Shown: positions 54,192-63,601 of the stretch, one piece after another
Layout: the number at the start of each line of letters is the position of its first letter
Position numbering within the stretch: the stretch's first letter is position 1
Source: Streptomyces sp. Go-475
Lineage (GTDB): Bacteria; Actinomycetota; Actinomycetes; Streptomycetales; Streptomycetaceae
Reading direction: 5' to 3'
DNA length: 64,000 nt
Assembly: GCF_003330845.1 (NCBI RefSeq)
Contig: NZ_CP026121.1
Span: forward strand, 3,763,501 to 3,827,500
Position numbers and translations under genes: made by a program
The notes under the pieces: generated by a model
Databases searched by the model: none
What the model was told of the DNA's origin: nothing
What the model saw: the letters and a program-made list of their open reading frames with translations, nothing else

Positions 54192-57100
54192 TCAGTCGAA
54201 CCACCGGTCCCGCGCCAGCTCCTCCGTCCGGGACGGATCCTCCAGCAGCGCCGCCACCTCGAACCGCCGCGGCCACTGCCCCGCCGCCCAGGCCAGCCCC
54301 GCGGCGACGCCCTCCAGGGTGGCGGCGTGCAGGACGCCGTCGTCGGTGAGCCGCCAGTCGATCTCCACGCCGTCCACGACGAGTTCCTCGTGCTCGACGT
54401 AGGAGGCGGGGGTCAGCCGGCCGAGCAGCACCCGCACCGGCTCCGGGACGTCGTGCTCGGTGCCCTCGGAGGTGACCTGCCCGGTGACGGACTCGCTCAG
54501 CCGCCGCACCTGGAACAGCTCGGCCAGCTCGGCGGCGCGGGACGGCCGTACGGGCAGCAGCGGGACGCCCTCGGTGAACGGCAGCAGGTCGGGCGAGTCG
54601 CACACCACGGCGTCGGCCGCGTCGACGACCTCCACCCGGCCGTCGACGACCGCGCGCAGCTCGTCCGGCAGGGTCACCTGCTCCGGGTCCAGCTCGGCCA
54701 GCGCCCCGTACAGGGCGTGCAGCTGAGCCCCCGTCACCTCCCGCTCGGGGTCGGCGAGCCGGTCGAGCAGCTCGGCCGCGCCGCCGGGCTCGTCCAGCAG
54801 CGCGGCGACCGACGTCCGCACGCCGAGCGCCCGCAGCACCTGCTCGTCCTCGAACCCGGTCGCGTCGGCCTCGTCGTACAGGCCGCGCAGCAGCGGGTCG
54901 CCGCCGGCGGCGCGCAGTCCGGCCGGGCGGCGGCCGTCGAGCACCGGGTTCCCGCGCAGCCACCAGGCGGTGTACGGCCGGACGACCTCGTGCGTCCCGT
55001 CGTGCAGCAGGATCCGCACGGGCTGCACGATGGCGTCCCGCAGGGGCGGCCGGGACAGCAGGGCCAGCGCCTGCGGCCACTTGTCCTCGTCGACGAGGTC
55101 CAGGTCCCGCACGGCGATGATCTCGGTGGCGACCGGCGGCACGGGGCTGTCCGGGAAGCGGTCGAGGATGTCCTCGCACCACACGTCGACGGCGTCCAGC
55201 AGTCCCGCGTCGTCGGGCTCGGCGAAGTCCCCTTCGCGGGGCTCCAGTTCGTCCGGGTCGAGGACGACGTCGGTGGCGCGGACGAGTGCGAAGTCCACCA
55301 GGACGCCGCAGGCGGCCAGCGGCTGCTCGCCCCACTTCGCGGCCAGCTCGGCGTCCACGGCGGCCAGTTCGCCCTCGCGCATGACCTGGGCGAAGGGGCC
55401 GCCGGGGAAGACCAGTTCGCAGGCCGGGGCCGGTTCGCCGTCCTCGTCGGGCAGGGCGAGCGCGCCGAGCCAGGGCTCGTCACCGGGTTCCAGGCCGGCG
55501 TCCCGCACCAGGGCGAGGACGGTGTCGGCGAGTTCCTCGGCGTCGAGGGAGTCCTCCTCCCAGTTCACCGCGCCCTCGTCGTCCAGGGACGCGGCGACGG
55601 CGGCCCGCACCTGCGGGGTGGTGAGGACGGCCCGCGGGGTCGCGGGCAGGGCGCCGAGCTTCTCCAGGATCGGGTGGGCGGCGTCCGGGTGGGCGACCTT
55701 CAGCCCGAGCCGGGCCAGCACCTCCGGGTCGATCCGGGCGCCGTCCGCGCCGGGCAGCAGCACCTGCCGGGGCCCGATGGTCGTACGGCCGTCCGCGAGC
55801 GGTACCGGCAGCCCCGACAGCCGGTCCGGGTCGACGCCGGCCAGGCTGTCGTAGAGCCGCCGCCACCAGCCCGGGTCCTTCTCCAGCCCGGCCAGCCGGT
55901 CGATCGCGTCGGTCAGCGGGACCCGGGCGACCGCCAGGGTCCGCAGCTCCGCGCGGCGTTCGAGCCCGGCGGGCAGCAGCGTGGGCAGCACCTCGGCGAG
56001 GACGCCCACGGTGTCCGCGCCGGCGCCCTCGACGAGTTCGGCGTCCCGCGGCCGCAGGGATTCCGGCAGGTCGTCACCGTCGTGGGGCGGGACCGCGGGC
56101 GGCAGGAAGGACGTGCGGGGCAGCCGCTCCAGGATGGCCCGGCGCAGGGCGCCGTCCAGCTCGCCCTTGCCGAGCGGGCCGGGCACGAGGTCGATGATCC
56201 CGGCGGTGACCGGCCGCCAGTCGGCGAGGAGCCCGGCGTAGGCGTCGGCCGCGCGCTGCACCAGGAAGTCGGTGAGCGGGCCGGGGGCGGCGTGCCGGCG
56301 GGTGGAGTCCAGCGGGAAGGAGGCGATGAGCAGGGCCGGGACGCCGAGCGGCTCGTCGCTGGGCGTGGGGGCGTGCACGACCGGGCTGGTGCGGGGCCGG
56401 GCCGGGCTGCCGTCGCTGTCGACGGGCACGGCCCAGGTGACCGACCAGTGGGGCCGCAGCCGCTCCTCGACGGGCCGGTCGGCGAGCAGGTCGGGGGTGA
56501 GGGGGCCGTGGGCGGCGGCGGTGCGCCAGTGGGTGACGCCGTTGCCGGAGTCGTCGACGACCGTGAAGGGCCCGTCGGTGCGGCGGGTGAGGGTGCGGGG
56601 GCTCTCCCCGTTCACCTCGACGACGAGTTCTTCGAGGCCGGGGAGGGTGAGCAGCAGGGCGTCGTCGACGGCGTGCAGGAGCCGCTCGGCGAGATCGGCG
56701 GCGGCCGCGTCGCGCAGCGGCAGGATGACGGCGGTGTCGTACGGGTCGGGGGCGGTGCCCTCGGCGGCGAACGGCAGCCGCAGCAGCGGTACGTGCCCGT
56801 CCCGGCGCCGGATCTCGTCCCCGAGCCCGGGGCTGTGCCGGGCGGTCTCGGCGGCGCGCTCGCGGGCCTCGGCGAGGGACCAGCGGACCCCGCCGTGCCG
56901 GCCGACGACGGCGGGCTCGTCGGTGACGGCGAGGACGGCGGCGAAGCCGACGCCGAACCGGCCGACGGCCCGCTCGTGGGTCTCCCGCTTCGCGGAGGCG
57001 CGCAGCGTGGACAGCGACTCGACGCCGGCCGCGTCCAGCGGGGCGCCGGTGTTGGCGGCGACGAGCACCCCGTCGCGCAGGGTGAGCCGCAGCCGCCCCG

Positions 57101-57320
57101 GCACTCCGGCCCGGGCCGCCGCGTCGGCGGCGTTCTGGGCGAGCTCGACGACGAGCCGGTCCCGGTAGCCGCCGAGGACGAGGTCCTCCTCGGCGTTGGC
57201 GTCCTCACGGAACCGGGCCGGGCTGGTGGCCCAGGCGTCGAGGACCCCGCGCCGCAGACGTGCCGTGCCGAACGGGTCGGCACCCTCGGCGGCCGGGCGC
57301 ACGAACTTGCTCACGTTCAC
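54192..57320 (-). CDS. Large sacsin/HSP90-like GHKL ATPase
   Basis: A 1042-residue protein. The N-terminal GHKL ATP-binding domain (about 40-260) has the N-box ELAQNAADAAARAG, a lid region ESLSTLRASAKRE, and the G2 box VGRFGVGFAAVLAV. This is the sacsin-type HSP90-related fold. The remaining 750 residues are leucine- and acidic-rich with no recognised domain; DUF3883 or helicase parts known in some relatives are not seen. A chaperone or regulatory ATPase role is inferred from the fold. It is preceded, 88 nt away, by the DUF3027 gene in the same orientation. Confidence 0.85.
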   Translation of the reverse strand: MNVSKFVRPAAEGADPFGTARLRRGVLDAWATSPARFREDANAEEDLVLGGYRDRLVVELAQNAADAAARAGVPGRLRLTLRDGVLVAANTGAPLDAAGVESLSTLRASAKRETHERAVGRFGVGFAAVLAVTDEPAVVGRHGGVRWSLAEARERAAETARHSPGLGDEIRRRDGHVPLLRLPFAAEGTAPDPYDTAVILPLRDAAAADLAERLLHAVDDALLLTLPGLEELVVEVNGESPRTLTRRTDGPFTVVDDSGNGVTHWRTAAAHGPLTPDLLADRPVEERLRPHWSVTWAVPVDSDGSPARPRTSPVVHAPTPSDEPLGVPALLIASFPLDSTRRHAAPGPLTDFLVQRAADAYAGLLADWRPVTAGIIDLVPGPLGKGELDGALRRAILERLPRTSFLPPAVPPHDGDDLPESLRPRDAELVEGAGADTVGVLAEVLPTLLPAGLERRAELRTLAVARVPLTDAIDRLAGLEKDPGWWRRLYDSLAGVDPDRLSGLPVPLADGRTTIGPRQVLLPGADGARIDPEVLARLGLKVAHPDAAHPILEKLGALPATPRAVLTTPQVRAAVAASLDDEGAVNWEEDSLDAEELADTVLALVRDAGLEPGDEPWLGALALPDEDGEPAPACELVFPGGPFAQVMREGELAAVDAELAAKWGEQPLAACGVLVDFALVRATDVVLDPDELEPREGDFAEPDDAGLLDAVDVWCEDILDRFPDSPVPPVATEIIAVRDLDLVDEDKWPQALALLSRPPLRDAIVQPVRILLHDGTHEVVRPYTAWWLRGNPVLDGRRPAGLRAAGGDPLLRGLYDEADATGFEDEQVLRALGVRTSVAALLDEPGGAAELLDRLADPEREVTGAQLHALYGALAELDPEQVTLPDELRAVVDGRVEVVDAADAVVCDSPDLLPFTEGVPLLPVRPSRAAELAELFQVRRLSESVTGQVTSEGTEHDVPEPVRVLLGRLTPASYVEHEELVVDGVEIDWRLTDDGVLHAATLEGVAAGLAWAAGQWPRRFEVAALLEDPSRTEELARDRWFD

Positions 57321-57408
57321 TCTCCTCGTCGGCGGCGTGGGCCGTGAGGTTGAAGGTACCGCGACCGGGAGCGACCCCCGGACCAGGTCCAGGGGAGTGC
57401 CTCGGGTC

Positions 57409-58335
57409 CTAGGAGTGCCCCAGCTCCGCCGACGACTCGTCCTGCGTGACCGGTACGGAACCCGAGTCGGAGGCCGGGCGCAGCGGGAACGGGTCCACCC
57501 GGGTCTCGTCGATCACCGGCGGGGCCGGCTGCGGGGGCTTGGGCATGACCGCGGCCTCGGAGTGGCCGCCGCAGCCGTAGGCCAGGGAGACCAGGCGGCC
57601 GTCGGCCGGGGAGAACTCGTTGGCGCAGACACCGAAGGCCTGGCCCAGGGAGCCGCCGACGGGGACGAGGAAGCCGCAGCTGACGCAGGCCGCGGGGGCG
57701 GACTGGGCCATGGGGGTCTTGGGGCCGAAGGCCTCCTCCCAGCGGTCGGCCGCGGTGTGCAGGCCGTAGCGGGAGAGCACCCGGGCGCGGCGCATGCCCA
57801 GTTCCTCGGCGACCGCGGCGATCGACCCGCGGGACGGCGTGACCGGCAGGCGGGACGGGGGGCCCTCGGTGACGTCGGCGTCCTCCGCCTCCACCAGGTC
57901 GGCCATCTCGTGCGACACGGCGGAGTTCGGCGGGGGCTCGTCCTCGCCCGAGTAGCCGGGCTCCAGGCGCAGGTCCTCGGCGTCGGTGGGGAGCAGGTCG
58001 CCCGGGCCCATGTCGCCGGGGCGGAGCCGCTCGCTCCACGGCACCCACTCGGGCGCGAGCACCGCGTCCGGGCCGGGCAGCAGCACCGCCTCGTCCACCG
58101 TGACGATCTTGGCGCGGGACGCCCGGGCCACCGTCACGGCCCAGCGCCAGCCCCGGTAGCCCAGCTCCCGGCACTCGAAGAAGTGCGTGACAACGCGGTC
58201 CCCCTCGGAGACCAGCCCCACGTGCTCGCCGACGATCCCTGGCGCGGCGGCCTCCTCGGCTGCGGCGCGCGCGAGGTCGACGGCCTCGGCGCACAGGCGG
58301 TCAGGGGTGCGGCTTCGCGTTGTCGCTGCGCTCAC
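57409..58335 (-). CDS. DUF3027 protein with a probable zinc site
   Basis: A 308-residue protein. An N-terminal domain (about 15-125) has VGLVSEGDRVVTHFFECRELGYRGWRWAVTVARA. A disordered acidic region and a C-terminal zinc-binding cluster (CVSCGF, CANEFS and YGCGGHSE, about 217-260) follow. This is the actinobacterial DUF3027 family of unknown function. The gene is upstream of the sacsin-like ATPase and divergent from an MFS gene. Confidence 0.85.
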   Translation of the reverse strand: MSAATTRSRTPDRLCAEAVDLARAAAEEAAAPGIVGEHVGLVSEGDRVVTHFFECRELGYRGWRWAVTVARASRAKIVTVDEAVLLPGPDAVLAPEWVPWSERLRPGDMGPGDLLPTDAEDLRLEPGYSGEDEPPPNSAVSHEMADLVEAEDADVTEGPPSRLPVTPSRGSIAAVAEELGMRRARVLSRYGLHTAADRWEEAFGPKTPMAQSAPAACVSCGFLVPVGGSLGQAFGVCANEFSPADGRLVSLAYGCGGHSEAAVMPKPPQPAPPVIDETRVDPFPLRPASDSGSVPVTQDESSAELGHS

Positions 58336-58621
58336 AGGTATCGCTTCTCTCCATACGCCGTCTCACGAGTGCGCCACTCCCAGCGCCCGGGGCGGGACGG
58401 AGCGGACCTGGGGACCGCGTCGACGTCCTTCATCCATTCTGCGGGATGGCGGAGATACGCACGCTACCCTTCCGCCCCACTTCGCGTACACCGACGGTTC
58501 TGTAACCCGTCGGCCCGGTCATGGGAGCACCGCCCTGCCGCCGCCTCCGGACGGTCACCCCAGAGGCCCTATACAAGCGGTAATGGCACTAGCCACAGCC
58601 TTATCGGGGCACTATGACGTC

Positions 58622-60055
58622 GTGGCAGCCGCGAAGACGCCCCAGGGCGCCACCGGGACCGGTGGGCCGAAAGGGCTCAAGGGAAGCAGCCGACCGAGCG
58701 GACCGGGCCGTGTGGGCGGCTCCCTCCGCGCGGTCGGCCGTGCCCTGCACTTCCCGGTGACCGGCACCGCCCGCGGCATCCGCAAGGCGACCCACGCGCA
58801 CGGCGCGGGCGAGTCCGGCCTCGGCAAGCTGATCGAGCTGCACGGCGTGAACGGCGCCGGCGACGTGATGATCACCGTCGCCCTCGCCTCGACCGTCTTC
58901 TTCTCCGTACCGACCGACGAGGCCCGCGGGCGCGTCGCGCTGTACCTCGCCATCACGATGGCGCCCTTCACGCTCCTCGCGCCGGTGATCGGCCCCCTCC
59001 TCGACCGCATCCCGCACGGCCGCCGGGCGGCGATGGCCGGCGCGATGCTGGCCCGGGCGCTGCTGGCGATCGTGCTGTCCGGCGCGGTCGTCAGCGGCAG
59101 CATCGAGCTGTACCCGGCCGCGCTCGGCGTCCTGGTCGCGTCGAAGGCGTACGGCGTGGTCAGAAGCGCCGTCGTGCCCCGGCTGCTGCCGCCCGGCTTC
59201 TCCCTGGTGAAGGCCAACTCGCGGGTCACCCTCGGCGGCCTCCTCGCCACGGGCGTCGCCGCGCCCGTCGGGGCCGGGCTCCAGCAGATCGGACCGCGCT
59301 GGCCGCTCTACGGCGCCTTCCTGATCTTCGTGGCGGGGACGGTCCTGTCGTTCACGCTGCCGCCGAAGGTCGACTCCGCCAAGGGCGAGGACCGGGCGCT
59401 GCTCGCGGCCGACGAGCAGCACCTGCACGGACCGCACCGCAAGCCCGTCAAGCGCCCCGGGCTGCGCACGGTCGGCCCGGCCGTCACCCACGCCCTGGCC
59501 GTCAACGCCTCCATCCGCTGCCTCACGGGCTTCCTGATCTTCTTCCTGGCCTTCCTGCTGCGCGAGCATCCGATCTCGGGCCAGAGCGCCGCCGTGTCCC
59601 TGGGGATAGTGGGCGTCAGCGCGGGCGCGGGCAACGCCCTCGGTACGGCGGTCGGGGCGTGGCTGCGCTCCCGGGCGCCCGAGATCATCATCGTGACGGT
59701 CGTGGCGTGCGTGCTGGGCGCGGCGATCACGGCCGCGGTGTTCTTCGGCGCGGTCCTGGTCGCCGGCCTGGCCGCGATCGCCGGTTTCGCGCAGGCCCTG
59801 GCCAAGCTGTCCCTGGACGCGCTGATCCAGCGGGACGTGCCCGAACTGGTCCGCACCTCGGCCTTCGCCCGCTCCGAGACGCTGCTGCAGATGTCCTGGG
59901 TGCTGGGCGGCGCGATCGGCATCCTCATGCCCCTCAACGGCACGCTCGGCCTCGCGGTGGGCGCCGCGATCGTCGGCACGGGCTGGCTGACGACCGTCCG
60001 GGGGCTGCTCGGCTCGGCCCGGCGCGGGGGCGCGGGGCGGCCGCGAGTGGCGTAA
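58622..60055 (+). CDS. MFS transporter
   Basis: A 477-residue protein. A basic cytoplasmic N-terminus of about 60 residues precedes 12 hydrophobic segments (VMITVALASTVFFSV, LYLAITMAPFTLLAPVIGPLLDRIPHGRRAAMAG). The GTG start at 58622 is preferred over ATG 58583 because the 13 codons between them include CTA, TTA and TAT, very rare in this genome. CACTAT ends 6 nt before the GTG, so the mRNA is probably leaderless. If the ATG were used, the TTA codon would make translation depend on bldA tRNA. Substrate unknown. Confidence 0.85.
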   Translation: MAAAKTPQGATGTGGPKGLKGSSRPSGPGRVGGSLRAVGRALHFPVTGTARGIRKATHAHGAGESGLGKLIELHGVNGAGDVMITVALASTVFFSVPTDEARGRVALYLAITMAPFTLLAPVIGPLLDRIPHGRRAAMAGAMLARALLAIVLSGAVVSGSIELYPAALGVLVASKAYGVVRSAVVPRLLPPGFSLVKANSRVTLGGLLATGVAAPVGAGLQQIGPRWPLYGAFLIFVAGTVLSFTLPPKVDSAKGEDRALLAADEQHLHGPHRKPVKRPGLRTVGPAVTHALAVNASIRCLTGFLIFFLAFLLREHPISGQSAAVSLGIVGVSAGAGNALGTAVGAWLRSRAPEIIIVTVVACVLGAAITAAVFFGAVLVAGLAAIAGFAQALAKLSLDALIQRDVPELVRTSAFARSETLLQMSWVLGGAIGILMPLNGTLGLAVGAAIVGTGWLTTVRGLLGSARRGGAGRPRVA

Positions 60056-60117
60056 CGGTACGGGCACGCCCTACCCCAGGTGGGGATGGGGCTCGGTGCG
60101 CCCGATAGCCTTCGCCC

Positions 60118-60591
60118 ATGAACACGTTGCAATCCGCTGTGCGACGCCGCCGCGCCGTCGCCGCCGCCGGCGTCGTTTCCGCCGGACTGCTCGTCCTGTC
60201 GGCCTGTGACAAGCCGTCGGCGGTCGCCACGGTCACCGTGGGCAGCTCCTCGGTGAACTCCGAGGCCACCTGTGGCGGCCAGGGCGAGACCCTGAAGTCC
60301 GCCGACCTGACCCGGTGCCTGAAGGACAAAGGCATCAAGAGCATCTCCGTCGACCCGGACGAGACCGTCCGCTTCGGCGTCGACCCGGAGATCGCCGACA
60401 AGGGCTGGACGATCCTGATGAACGGTCAGCCGCTGACCGACGCCAGCACGAAGACGTACCGCACGATCCCGGGCAGCGTGTTCTTCAACGCCCAGTACGG
60501 CGCGCAGGGCAACTCGACGCTGGTGTCCATCAAGGAGGGCGAGAAGGACACGTCGGGGCTCTGGAACTTCAAGCTCGAGAAGGACGCCTGA
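60118..60591 (+). CDS. DUF2771 lipoprotein
   Basis: A 157-residue exported lipoprotein. A basic start (RRRRAV), a hydrophobic core and the lipobox LVLSAC (lipidated Cys30) precede a domain with ATVTVGSSSVNSEATCGGQG and a second Cys pair. This is the DUF2771 family of actinobacteria, unknown function. TAGCCT ends 6 nt before the ATG without a ribosome site, consistent with a leaderless mRNA. The mqnB gene starts 23 nt after its stop. Confidence 0.87.
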   Translation: MNTLQSAVRRRRAVAAAGVVSAGLLVLSACDKPSAVATVTVGSSSVNSEATCGGQGETLKSADLTRCLKDKGIKSISVDPDETVRFGVDPEIADKGWTILMNGQPLTDASTKTYRTIPGSVFFNAQYGAQGNSTLVSIKEGEKDTSGLWNFKLEKDA

Positions 60592-60614
60592 TCGCTGCCG
60601 CCGGGCTTGGCCGG

Positions 60615-61307
60615 GTGCTTGTCGCCACCGCCGTTTCCGTGGAGAGGGACGCGGTGGTCGCGGGCCTGGGGGAGTCGTCCCCGGGGTCCGGTGCATCGGC
60701 ACTCGGCGCTGCGGGCCGTGTCGACGTGATCGCCGTGGGTGTCGGGCCCGGTCTCGCTGCCGCTTCGACCGCTTCCGCGCTCACCGCCGCCGCCCTCGTC
60801 GGCACCCCCTACGACCTCGTCGTCTCCGCCGGGATCGGGGGCGGTTTCCAGCCCGACGCGCCGGTGGGGACGCTGGTCGTCGCCGATGAGGTCGTCGCGG
60901 CCGATCTGGGGGCCGAGACCGAGGACGGGTTTGTGTCGGTCACCGAGCTGGGGTTCGGGACCGTCCGGCATCGGCCGCCCGGGGAGCTGGTGCGGCGGGT
61001 CGCCGAGGTGACCGGGGCCCGTGCCGGGGCCGTGCTCACCGTGTCCACCGTGACCGGGACGGCCGCCAGGGCCGCCGCCCTGCGTGAGCGGCACCCGACC
61101 GCCCTCGCCGAGGCCATGGAGGGGTTCGGGGTCGCCGAGGCCGCCGTCGCGCAGGGCGTGCCCGTGCTGGAGGTGCGGGCGATCTCCAACCCGGTCGGGC
61201 CGAGGGACCGTGCCGCCTGGCGCATCCCGGACGCCCTGGCCGCCCTGACCGAGGGTTTCGGGAAGCTCGTGCCCGTACTGGAGAGTTGGAACCGGCATGA
61301 CAGTTGA
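60615..61307 (+). CDS. mqnB: Futalosine hydrolase
   Basis: A 230-residue enzyme of the nucleosidase/phosphorylase fold that splits futalosine into hypoxanthine and dehypoxanthine futalosine in menaquinone synthesis. It shows VSAGIGGGFQPDAPVGTLVVADEVVAADLG, AEAMEGFGVAEAAV with the catalytic/ribose-binding Glu, and VRAISNPVGPRDRAAWRI. GTG start 60615. Its end overlaps mqnD by 11 nt. In S. coelicolor mqnB and mqnD are likewise adjacent (SCO4327/SCO4326, from memory). Confidence 0.9.
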   Translation: MLVATAVSVERDAVVAGLGESSPGSGASALGAAGRVDVIAVGVGPGLAAASTASALTAAALVGTPYDLVVSAGIGGGFQPDAPVGTLVVADEVVAADLGAETEDGFVSVTELGFGTVRHRPPGELVRRVAEVTGARAGAVLTVSTVTGTAARAAALRERHPTALAEAMEGFGVAEAAVAQGVPVLEVRAISNPVGPRDRAAWRIPDALAALTEGFGKLVPVLESWNRHDS

Positions 61308-62145
61308 GCAGCTGCAGATCGCGTACTCCCCCTGCCCGAACGACACCTTCGTCTTCGACGCCCTGGCCCACGGCCGCGTCCCCGGCGCCCCCGAGCTGGA
61401 CGTGACCTTCGCCGACATCGACGTCACCAACGGCATGGCCGAACACGGCGAGTTCGACGTGCTGAAGGTGTCGTACGCCGTGCTGCCCTACGTCCTCGAC
61501 CAGTACGCCCTGCTGCCCTGCGGCGGCGCGCTGGGGCGGGGCTGCGGGCCGCTGGTGCTGACGCGGGAGCCGGATGTCGACCTGACCGGGCGGACCGTCG
61601 CGGTGCCCAGCGAGAAGTCGACCGCGTACCTGCTGTTCCGGCTGTGGGCGGCGGACACCGTGGCGGACGGGGTCGGCGAGATCGTCGTCATGCCGTTCCA
61701 CGAGATCATGCCGGCCGTGCGGGACGGGAAGGTCGACGCGGGGCTCGTGATCCACGAGGCGCGCTTCACGTACCGGACCTACGGGCTGCACAAGCTCGCC
61801 GACATGGGCGAGCACTGGGAGAACACCACCGGGCTGCCGATCCCGCTGGGCGCGATCATCGCCAAGCGGACGCTGGGCGAGCAGAAGCTGCGGCTGCTCG
61901 CCGACTCCATCCGGACCTCCGTACGCGCCGCCTGGGACGACCCCGAGGTGTCCCGCCCGTACGTCATGGAGCACGCCCAGGAGATGGACCCGGCCGTCGC
62001 CGACCAGCACATCGGGCTGTACGTCAACGAGTTCACCGCCGACCTCGGCGAGGACGGCTACGCGGCCGTGCGCGGGCTGCTGACGCGCGCGGCGGCCGAG
62101 GGGCTGGTGCCGCCCCTCGGCCCGAACGCGCTCGCTTTTCCCTGA
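61297..62145 (+). CDS. mqnD: 1,4-dihydroxy-6-naphthoate synthase
   Basis: A 282-residue periplasmic-binding-protein-fold enzyme of the futalosine menaquinone pathway. It has AYSPCPNDTFVFDALAHG at the start, DVLKVSYAVLPYVLD, PSEKSTAYLLFRLW and GLVIHEARFTY with the catalytic His, and TGLPIPLGAIIAKR. Translationally coupled to mqnB by the 11-nt overlap. Other mqn genes (mqnA, mqnC) are not in the window. Confidence 0.95.
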   Translation: MTVEQLQIAYSPCPNDTFVFDALAHGRVPGAPELDVTFADIDVTNGMAEHGEFDVLKVSYAVLPYVLDQYALLPCGGALGRGCGPLVLTREPDVDLTGRTVAVPSEKSTAYLLFRLWAADTVADGVGEIVVMPFHEIMPAVRDGKVDAGLVIHEARFTYRTYGLHKLADMGEHWENTTGLPIPLGAIIAKRTLGEQKLRLLADSIRTSVRAAWDDPEVSRPYVMEHAQEMDPAVADQHIGLYVNEFTADLGEDGYAAVRGLLTRAAAEGLVPPLGPNALAFP

Positions 62146-62152
62146 GCGGGCG

Positions 62153-62536
62153 TCACACGTCCAGCTGGTCGGCGACCGCCCGCAGCAGCCCGGCGATCTT
62201 CTTGCCCGCCGTCTTCTCGGGGTAGCGGCCCCGCTCCAGCATCGGGGTGATGTTCTCCAGGAGCGTCGTCAGGTCCTGGACGATGGAGGCCAGCTCGTCG
62301 GGCTTCTTGCGGGTCGCGGCGGCGACGGACGGGGTCGGGTCCAGGATCGTCAGGGACAGCGCCTGGTCGCCGCGCTGCCCGGCGACCACCCCGAACTCCA
62401 CTCGCTGGCCGGGCTTGAGCGTCTCGACTCCGGCGGGGAGGACCGAGGAATGGACGAAGACGTCACCGCCGTCGTCGCGGGAGAGAAAGCCGAAGCCCTT
62501 CTCGCTGTTGAACCACTTGACCTTGCCGGTAGGCAC
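62153..62536 (-). CDS. Cold-shock domain protein with C-terminal extension
   Basis: A 127-residue protein. The cold-shock domain (1-67) has PTGKVKWFNSEKGFGFL (RNP1) and DVFVHSSVLP (RNP2). A helical extension of about 60 residues not found in CspA follows (RKKPDELASIVQDLTTLLENITPMLERGRYPEK). RNA or single-stranded DNA binding is expected. GTG start 62536; convergent with mqnD, 7 nt away. Similar long cold-shock proteins are typical of Streptomyces. Confidence 0.9.
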   Translation of the reverse strand: MPTGKVKWFNSEKGFGFLSRDDGGDVFVHSSVLPAGVETLKPGQRVEFGVVAGQRGDQALSLTILDPTPSVAAATRKKPDELASIVQDLTTLLENITPMLERGRYPEKTAGKKIAGLLRAVADQLDV

Positions 62537-62699
62537 GTCTGTCCTCGTCCTCGTACTCGTCGGAAAACTGCTTCTGAAAACGGCTCTTGATAGCACTCGG
62601 GCGGGTCGTACGACCCGCCGGTACCAAGGCTAATGGTCTTGCAGCCGGTGACAAGACGTCACCCGGTTGTTCCTTCGCGCTGGGAACTACCCTGGTCCG

Positions 62700-62948
62700 G
62701 TGCGTGACAAAACCCAAACGAATTCCGCCGCTCCCGGTGACCGCCTGGTCCGTGCCGGAGCCGTCGTCTTCTTCATCGGCGCCGTGGCCACACTGGTCAC
62801 GGTCGCCCCGCTGTTCCTCGGGACGACGCCCTTTCCGACGTACATGTTCGGATTGAGCATGCTCATGGCAGTCGGTTTCCTGATGGCCGGTGCGGGAGTA
62901 CTGCGTTCCGTGGCGGCCGGGCGCCGTCAGGCGCGTGCGGGGCGGTAG
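62700..62948 (+). CDS. Two-span membrane protein of unknown function
   Basis: An 82-residue protein: a polar start (VRDKTQTNSAAPGDR), two hydrophobic segments (AGAVVFFIGAVATLVTVAPLFL and GLSMLMAVGFLMAGAGVL), then a basic tail. TACCCT at 62688-62693 ends 6 nt before the GTG, consistent with a leaderless mRNA. Its last 22 bases overlap the convergent HAD gene. Confidence 0.75.
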   Translation: MRDKTQTNSAAPGDRLVRAGAVVFFIGAVATLVTVAPLFLGTTPFPTYMFGLSMLMAVGFLMAGAGVLRSVAAGRRQARAGR

Positions 62949-63568
62949 TCCGAAAGCCACCCGGGGAATTCGGTCAGGCCGGTGAGGACGACGTCCGCGC
63001 CCGCCGCCCGCAGTTCCTCCTCGGGGCAGGGGCCGGTGGCCACCGCGACCGAGAGCGCGCCCGCGGCCCGGGCACCGCGCACGTCGCCGACGTGGTCGCC
63101 GACGTAGACACCCGCGTCGTGCTCGCGCAGCGCCTCCGCCTTCTGCTCGGCCCACAGGTCGCCGATGACCGCGTCGGGCTCGATGCCGAGGTGGGCGAGG
63201 TGCAGCTTCGCGTTGGGCTCGTACTTGGCGGTGACGACGATCGCGCGTCCCCCGGCCTCCCGTACGGCCGCGACGGCCTCCCGGGCGCCGGGCAGCGCCG
63301 GGCTCTCGGCGATCGCGATCGCCGGGTACATCTCCCGGTACACCTCCGCCACGGTCGCGACCTCCTCGGCCGGGAACCAGTTGATCAGTTCCTCGGCCAG
63401 CGGCGGCCCGAGCCGCGTGACCGCCAGATCGGCGTCGATGTACGTCCCCGTCCGCTCCGACAGCGCCTGGTAGCAGGCGCGGATGCCGGGGCGGGAGTCG
63501 ATCAGGGTCATGTCGAGGTCGAAGCCGACGGTGAGTGCGCGCGAGGTCGTGGAGGCCATATGGGCCAT
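62927..63568 (-). CDS. HAD-superfamily phosphatase (phosphoglycolate phosphatase-like)
   Basis: A 213-residue HAD hydrolase. Motif I is FDLDMTLIDSRPG, where the Asp residues take the phosphoryl group and a Met replaces the usual Gly. Motif II is IVVTAKY, the Lys region WAEQKAEAL, and motif IV GDHVGDVRGA. The alpha-helical cap corresponds to the Gph/PGP-like C1 class. Start is ATG 63568 or 63559. Substrate unknown; a housekeeping phosphatase is plausible. Confidence 0.9.
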   Translation of the reverse strand: MAHMASTTSRALTVGFDLDMTLIDSRPGIRACYQALSERTGTYIDADLAVTRLGPPLAEELINWFPAEEVATVAEVYREMYPAIAIAESPALPGAREAVAAVREAGGRAIVVTAKYEPNAKLHLAHLGIEPDAVIGDLWAEQKAEALREHDAGVYVGDHVGDVRGARAAGALSVAVATGPCPEEELRAAGADVVLTGLTEFPGWLSDYRPARA

Positions 63569-63601
63569 TGTGCCCAGGGGGTGTGAACGGCAGTCGCGGC
63601 C

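Noticed and set aside
54327..57347. 1006-codon open frame on the plus strand
   Set aside because: Mirror of the sacsin-like ATPase gene, Gly/Arg/Gln-rich, no recognisable sequence.
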